This document shows positions 61,488-64,000 of a stretch of DNA of 64,000 nt, one piece after another. This stretch comes from an uncultured Clostridia bacterium (lineage in GTDB: Bacteria > Bacillota > Clostridia > Oscillospirales > Ruminococcaceae). The notes beneath the pieces were generated by a model. It was not told the DNA's origin. It saw only the letters and a list, made by a program, of their open reading frames with translations, and made no database searches. The stretch's first letter is position 1. Each line of letters opens with the position of its first letter. The stretch spans positions 62,001 to 126,000 of the forward strand of contig CAMVNQ010000003.1 in assembly GCA_947168885.1 (NCBI GenBank), read 5' to 3'. The translations under genes and the position numbers were made by a program.

Positions 61488-62600
61488 CAGGTTCGTTTTC
61501 GCCCCGCGGCGAATGCAGATCTTCTGTCGTCATTTTGCGACGGCGGTGGCGACTTACTTTCTGTCCGTAGGCACAGAAAGTAAGCAAAGAACCCGTACCG
61601 CTTCGTGATCAAAGAAGCTCGACAAGATTATTGTTCTTTCAGAAAACTATGCGAATTAACAGCTCGCCGATTTCCGCGGAGCTCTTGTTCCGCGAGCTCT
61701 TTGAAAACTCGCGGAGAGATATTAAGCGGGAAAACACGGTTTTATCAGTTTCGCGCGCGACATCACACATTCTTGCAGTACGTCGGGTAATCGCAGCAGG
61801 ATAAGTGGAGAGCACCGATTCTTTCCCCATGGGCGCTCACTTCGACGACGGTCACTTCAATTGGCTTTACGATTGCGCCGCAGTTTAATGGACGGGGTCA
61901 GTTCCCGCCTTCGTTAGTCTCGTTCAGCGAAAGCGGCTAACCTGAAGGTAGCCGTTTTCGCTGCGGTTTCTTTGTACGCGCGCATCGTGCGCGCTTTTGG
62001 GGAACCGTGCCGCGGCATCCTGCCGCGGCGCTGAATTCGATAGTATATCCATCCTTTAGTATTATCCCATTCCCTTACTACCCCGTCACCCGAAAACTAT
62101 CTCGATTTGATGAACCATATTAACAGGACACCCGAACCGTGACCCTTAAAGCCCATTGAAGAGCCTATGACCGAGCCGAGCACCCATTCGGGAAGCATCG
62201 GTGATGACTAATGCGTTCATCGGGGCTCTGTCTGCGGAAGAAGATATCATCAGGAACGTGCGAGAGCGAGATCGCCGCGGCGACAAATCTTCGCCCCTTC
62301 GCCGAGAGCTTGTCAAAGAGCTCGCTGAACCTGACTCTGTGCGTTTCACGGAATTGCGCTTAGCGGCGTACCGACAAGCGGGTACTGTTCTTTACGAGCT
62401 TCTTTGACAGCGCGACGGCTATGCAGGACGCATTGTAGCACGACCCAAAGCGCGCACGATGCGCGCATATAAAGTCGTGCATCACGGCGTTCTTTGCCTG
62501 CTTTCTGTCGCTCGGACAGAAAGCAGGTCGCCTCGCCACCGAGATATGGCGGTAGATCCTCTGCTCCCGCCGCGAGGCGAAACCGAGCCTGCACTCTGCG
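61488..62600. repeat. Gene-free region flanked by diverged inverted repeats
   Basis: The left arm (about 61488-61595) and right arm (about 62495-62600, inverted) align over about 105 bases, each with a hairpin (ACTTTCTGT..ACAGAAAGT or GCTTTCTGTC..GACAGAAAGC) followed by a GCAAAGAAC end. Further inverted matches: TCAAAGAAGCTCG (61609 with 62396), CGAGCTCTTTGA (61693 with 62312) and GCGCGCATCGTGCGCGC (61978 with 62450). No open frame inside is convincing. Confidence 0.75.
61923..61975 (+). terminator. Strong hairpin in the gene-free region
   Basis: Stem CAGCGAAAGCGGCTAACC / GGTAGCCGTTTTCGCTG with a 4-base loop, followed by a T-rich stretch. No gene precedes it on the plus strand, so it may be a leftover from a lost gene. 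Confidence 0.6.
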
Positions 62601-62629
62601 AAATCAAAAACGATGTTTCCATCCGCAAA

Positions 62630-63442
62630 TCACTGCTTCAACGGTATTTTGACAACATACTCAACGAAATCTTCGGTGCGGTTCTTCGTAGTCTCACAGT
62701 TTATCCCAGCTTCTTTCATAGCGTCGATCGTTTTGTTGAACGTGTTAATGTAGAGACTGACCGCGCGGAAACTCCAGCGCTTGTGGACAGTCGGCTTATG
62801 CGGTCTGCCTTTGAGAAGCTCCTCGATATATGCGTCAGTCTGAGCTGTGTTGAGCTGGTTCGAGCCGATATAGTGTATCGCGTCGGGACGCTTGTCGCCG
62901 TCAAGCCGCAGCAGCGCCCTCGCTTGCCGCTCAGTAAGCTTGTACTTCACAACAAGCGCCTTTTCGTCGTCCGAAAGCTTAAGCAGACGCAGCTTGTTCG
63001 CGATAGTTGACTGTGCCGTCCCAAGTCTCGCGGCAGCTTCCTCCTGCGTGAAACCGTAATAGTCGATCAGGTTTTTGATAGCATAGGCTTCTTCCATAAA
63101 GCTCAGATCGGCGCGCTGTAGATTTTCAAGAACGGCAAGTACAGCCGAATCCTTTACCGACGCGGTAATGATAATACAAGGAACATAGCTCATATTGAGA
63201 AGCTTGCACGCCCGAAGACGCCGCTCGCCCGCAATAAGCTCGTATGTCAGACTGTTCTCGACGCGGCGTACAGTGAGCGGCTGCAATATCCCGTTCTGCT
63301 GAATGCTCACAGCAAGCCGCGAAAGCTCGTAATCGTCGAATATTACACGGGGCTGTGCGGGATTAGGAACTATCGAGCTCACCGGAAGCTCAACGACCTT
63401 GTTGACCGCGTTCTCTGTCTGTGTTTTCTGAAAAATTGCCAT
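62630..63442 (-). CDS. ParB/Noc-like DNA-binding protein
   Basis: The 270-residue protein has the ParB N-terminal domain (VVELPVSSIVPNPAQPRVIFDDYELSRLAVSIQQNGILQPLTVRRV, GERRLRACKLL with the GERRxR CTP/DNA-contact box) and the HTH (GFTQEEAAARLGTAQSTIANKLRLLKL). The C-terminal part fits nucleoid-occlusion protein Noc or ParB. It binds parS/NBS sites and organises the nucleoid. I take the ATG at 63442 (SD GGGAGG). Its usual neighbours soj and rsmG are not within the window. Confidence 0.9.
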   Translation of the reverse strand: MAIFQKTQTENAVNKVVELPVSSIVPNPAQPRVIFDDYELSRLAVSIQQNGILQPLTVRRVENSLTYELIAGERRLRACKLLNMSYVPCIIITASVKDSAVLAVLENLQRADLSFMEEAYAIKNLIDYYGFTQEEAAARLGTAQSTIANKLRLLKLSDDEKALVVKYKLTERQARALLRLDGDKRPDAIHYIGSNQLNTAQTDAYIEELLKGRPHKPTVHKRWSFRAVSLYINTFNKTIDAMKEAGINCETTKNRTEDFVEYVVKIPLKQ

Positions 63443-63523
63443 TTTTATACCTCCCGAAATGCGGCGCCTGCCGGATAGCTTTTTCTCATAATAACACGGG
63501 AGTATGCTTATTTCCACACAAAA

Positions 63524-63562
63524 AATCCCCCGTTTTACGGCAGACTGCTGCTTCAGACGGGG
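63524..63562 (-). terminator. Terminator before the ParB-like gene
   Basis: Minus strand: CCCCGT..ACGGGG with an inner dyad, followed by ATTTTTTG; it ends transcription of the small upstream gene. Confidence 0.65.
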
Positions 63563-63632
63563 AGATATGACATTTTACGGCAGTACCCGCCGCCTTTTAC
63601 CGGCGAAACGGGCTGCAAAAGGTCGGAAAAGA

Positions 63633-63968
63633 TCAGCGTTTTCTGTCGGCACTGACAGAACCGTCGCTGTAATATGCTATGACACTGCGCACTGTGCCGC
63701 TGTCAAGATCGGTGCCTTTTATGGTGATACCGGACTTGTTCATGAGCTCGGCAGCATTTACGTCCGAAAGGCTGCACCGTATCGCGTTAACTCCGGTGCA
63801 GACGACAGTAAGCTCGGTGTCGCTCACATTTATAGCGCCCTCTTCGCCGACTTTAAGCTCACGGTACGATTCGCTGTCACGTTCGGTGACGTATTTTACT
63901 GCCTTCCCGTCGAGCGCCCGAAGGCTTTTAATGTCCATTCCCGTGGACTTCTTTTTACCGAAAAGCAT
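63633..63968 (-). CDS. Protein of 111 residues, unknown
   Basis: The sequence starts MLFGKKKSTGMDIKSLRALDGKAVKYVTERDS and seems a small beta-rich soluble domain (LKVGEEGAINVSDTELTVVCTG, CSLSDVNAAELMNKSGITIKG). I do not recognise the family. SD GAAAGGAAA precedes the ATG. A terminator separates it from the ParB-like gene. Confidence 0.65.
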   Translation of the reverse strand: MLFGKKKSTGMDIKSLRALDGKAVKYVTERDSESYRELKVGEEGAINVSDTELTVVCTGVNAIRCSLSDVNAAELMNKSGITIKGTDLDSGTVRSVIAYYSDGSVSADRKR

Positions 63969-64000
63969 AGTTTTTCCTTTCTTTCGGCACTCTTTCCCGC

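Noticed and set aside
62201-62594. Short open frames in the gene-free region
   Set aside because: Low complexity, no SD, and they fall on repeat arms.
1-64000. CRISPR array, rRNA, tRNA, prophage or intact insertion sequence
   Set aside because: I saw no regularly spaced direct repeats with unique spacers, no conserved rRNA stretches, no cloverleaf, and no transposase, integrase or phage structural gene.

Overview
The window looks like the chromosome of an anaerobic, fermentative Gram-positive bacterium of the class Clostridia, most likely Oscillospiraceae/Ruminococcaceae. Reasons: strong Shine-Dalgarno sites at most genes, sigma-A promoters with 17-base spacing, a Gram-positive PolC, an HrcA-type CIRCE operator, a CheW-CheA-CheR-CheB chemotaxis set, ATP-dependent PEP carboxykinase, a ferredoxin-linked 2-oxoacid oxidoreductase and a secreted family-5 cellulase. 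Base composition is balanced to moderately GC-rich in genes. I see no rRNA, tRNA, CRISPR array, prophage or intact insertion sequence, and I do not assign a species.

Layout. 1-2.5 kb: tail of an XRE regulator, two membrane proteins and a B12-binding radical SAM protein in one operon. 2.7-8.6 kb (minus): cheA-cheW-cheR-cheB followed by a GtrA-like membrane protein and a protein resembling DUF5610. Divergent from it, 8.9-11.3 kb: a FliK-like/FlhB-C-terminal-like pair of the ylqG-ylqH type. 11.6-22.8 kb: small alarmone synthetase, a CmpB-type membrane protein, PEPCK, cellulase with a small acidic membrane protein, RsmE, a chemoreceptor without sensor domain, RimI and DNA polymerase I. 23.2-31.1 kb (mostly plus): zinc-ribbon protein, P-loop ATPase, four-subunit 2-oxoacid:ferredoxin oxidoreductase, a glycolipid glycosyltransferase, XRE regulator, histidine phosphatase, a YcxB-like protein and QueH. 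31.1-31.6 kb is a compound inverted-repeat cassette. 31.7-43.9 kb (mostly minus): Kef-type antiporter, SpoIIE-type phosphatase, deoB, deoC, htpG under CIRCE, a DUF6291-like gene with an in-frame stop, GNAT, glycogen phosphorylase, HAD phosphatase and a cytidylate-kinase-like protein. 44.4-46.3 kb: a chemoreceptor with an extracellular ligand domain. 46.4-54.1 kb: histidine biosynthesis locus hisC-B-H-A-F-I with six unrelated small genes between the his genes and hisE convergent at its end; hisG and hisD are not in the window. 54.2-61.4 kb: PolC, RecG and a YcxB-like protein. 61.4-62.6 kb: a gene-free region built from decayed inverted repeats. 62.6-64 kb: ParB/Noc-like protein and a small unknown.

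The genes describe a motile or sensing carbohydrate fermenter: cellulase and glycogen phosphorylase release sugars, PEPCK and the ferredoxin-linked oxidoreductase handle C3/C4 and oxoacid flow, deoB/deoC salvage nucleosides, and chemoreceptors feed CheA. The most unusual material is non-coding: several families of large palindromic intergenic elements (12.4, 31.1, 44.0, 54.1 and 61.5 kb), a 32-base palindromic operator over the his promoter, a possible leaderless gene, and a HisI whose metal-site aspartates are replaced.
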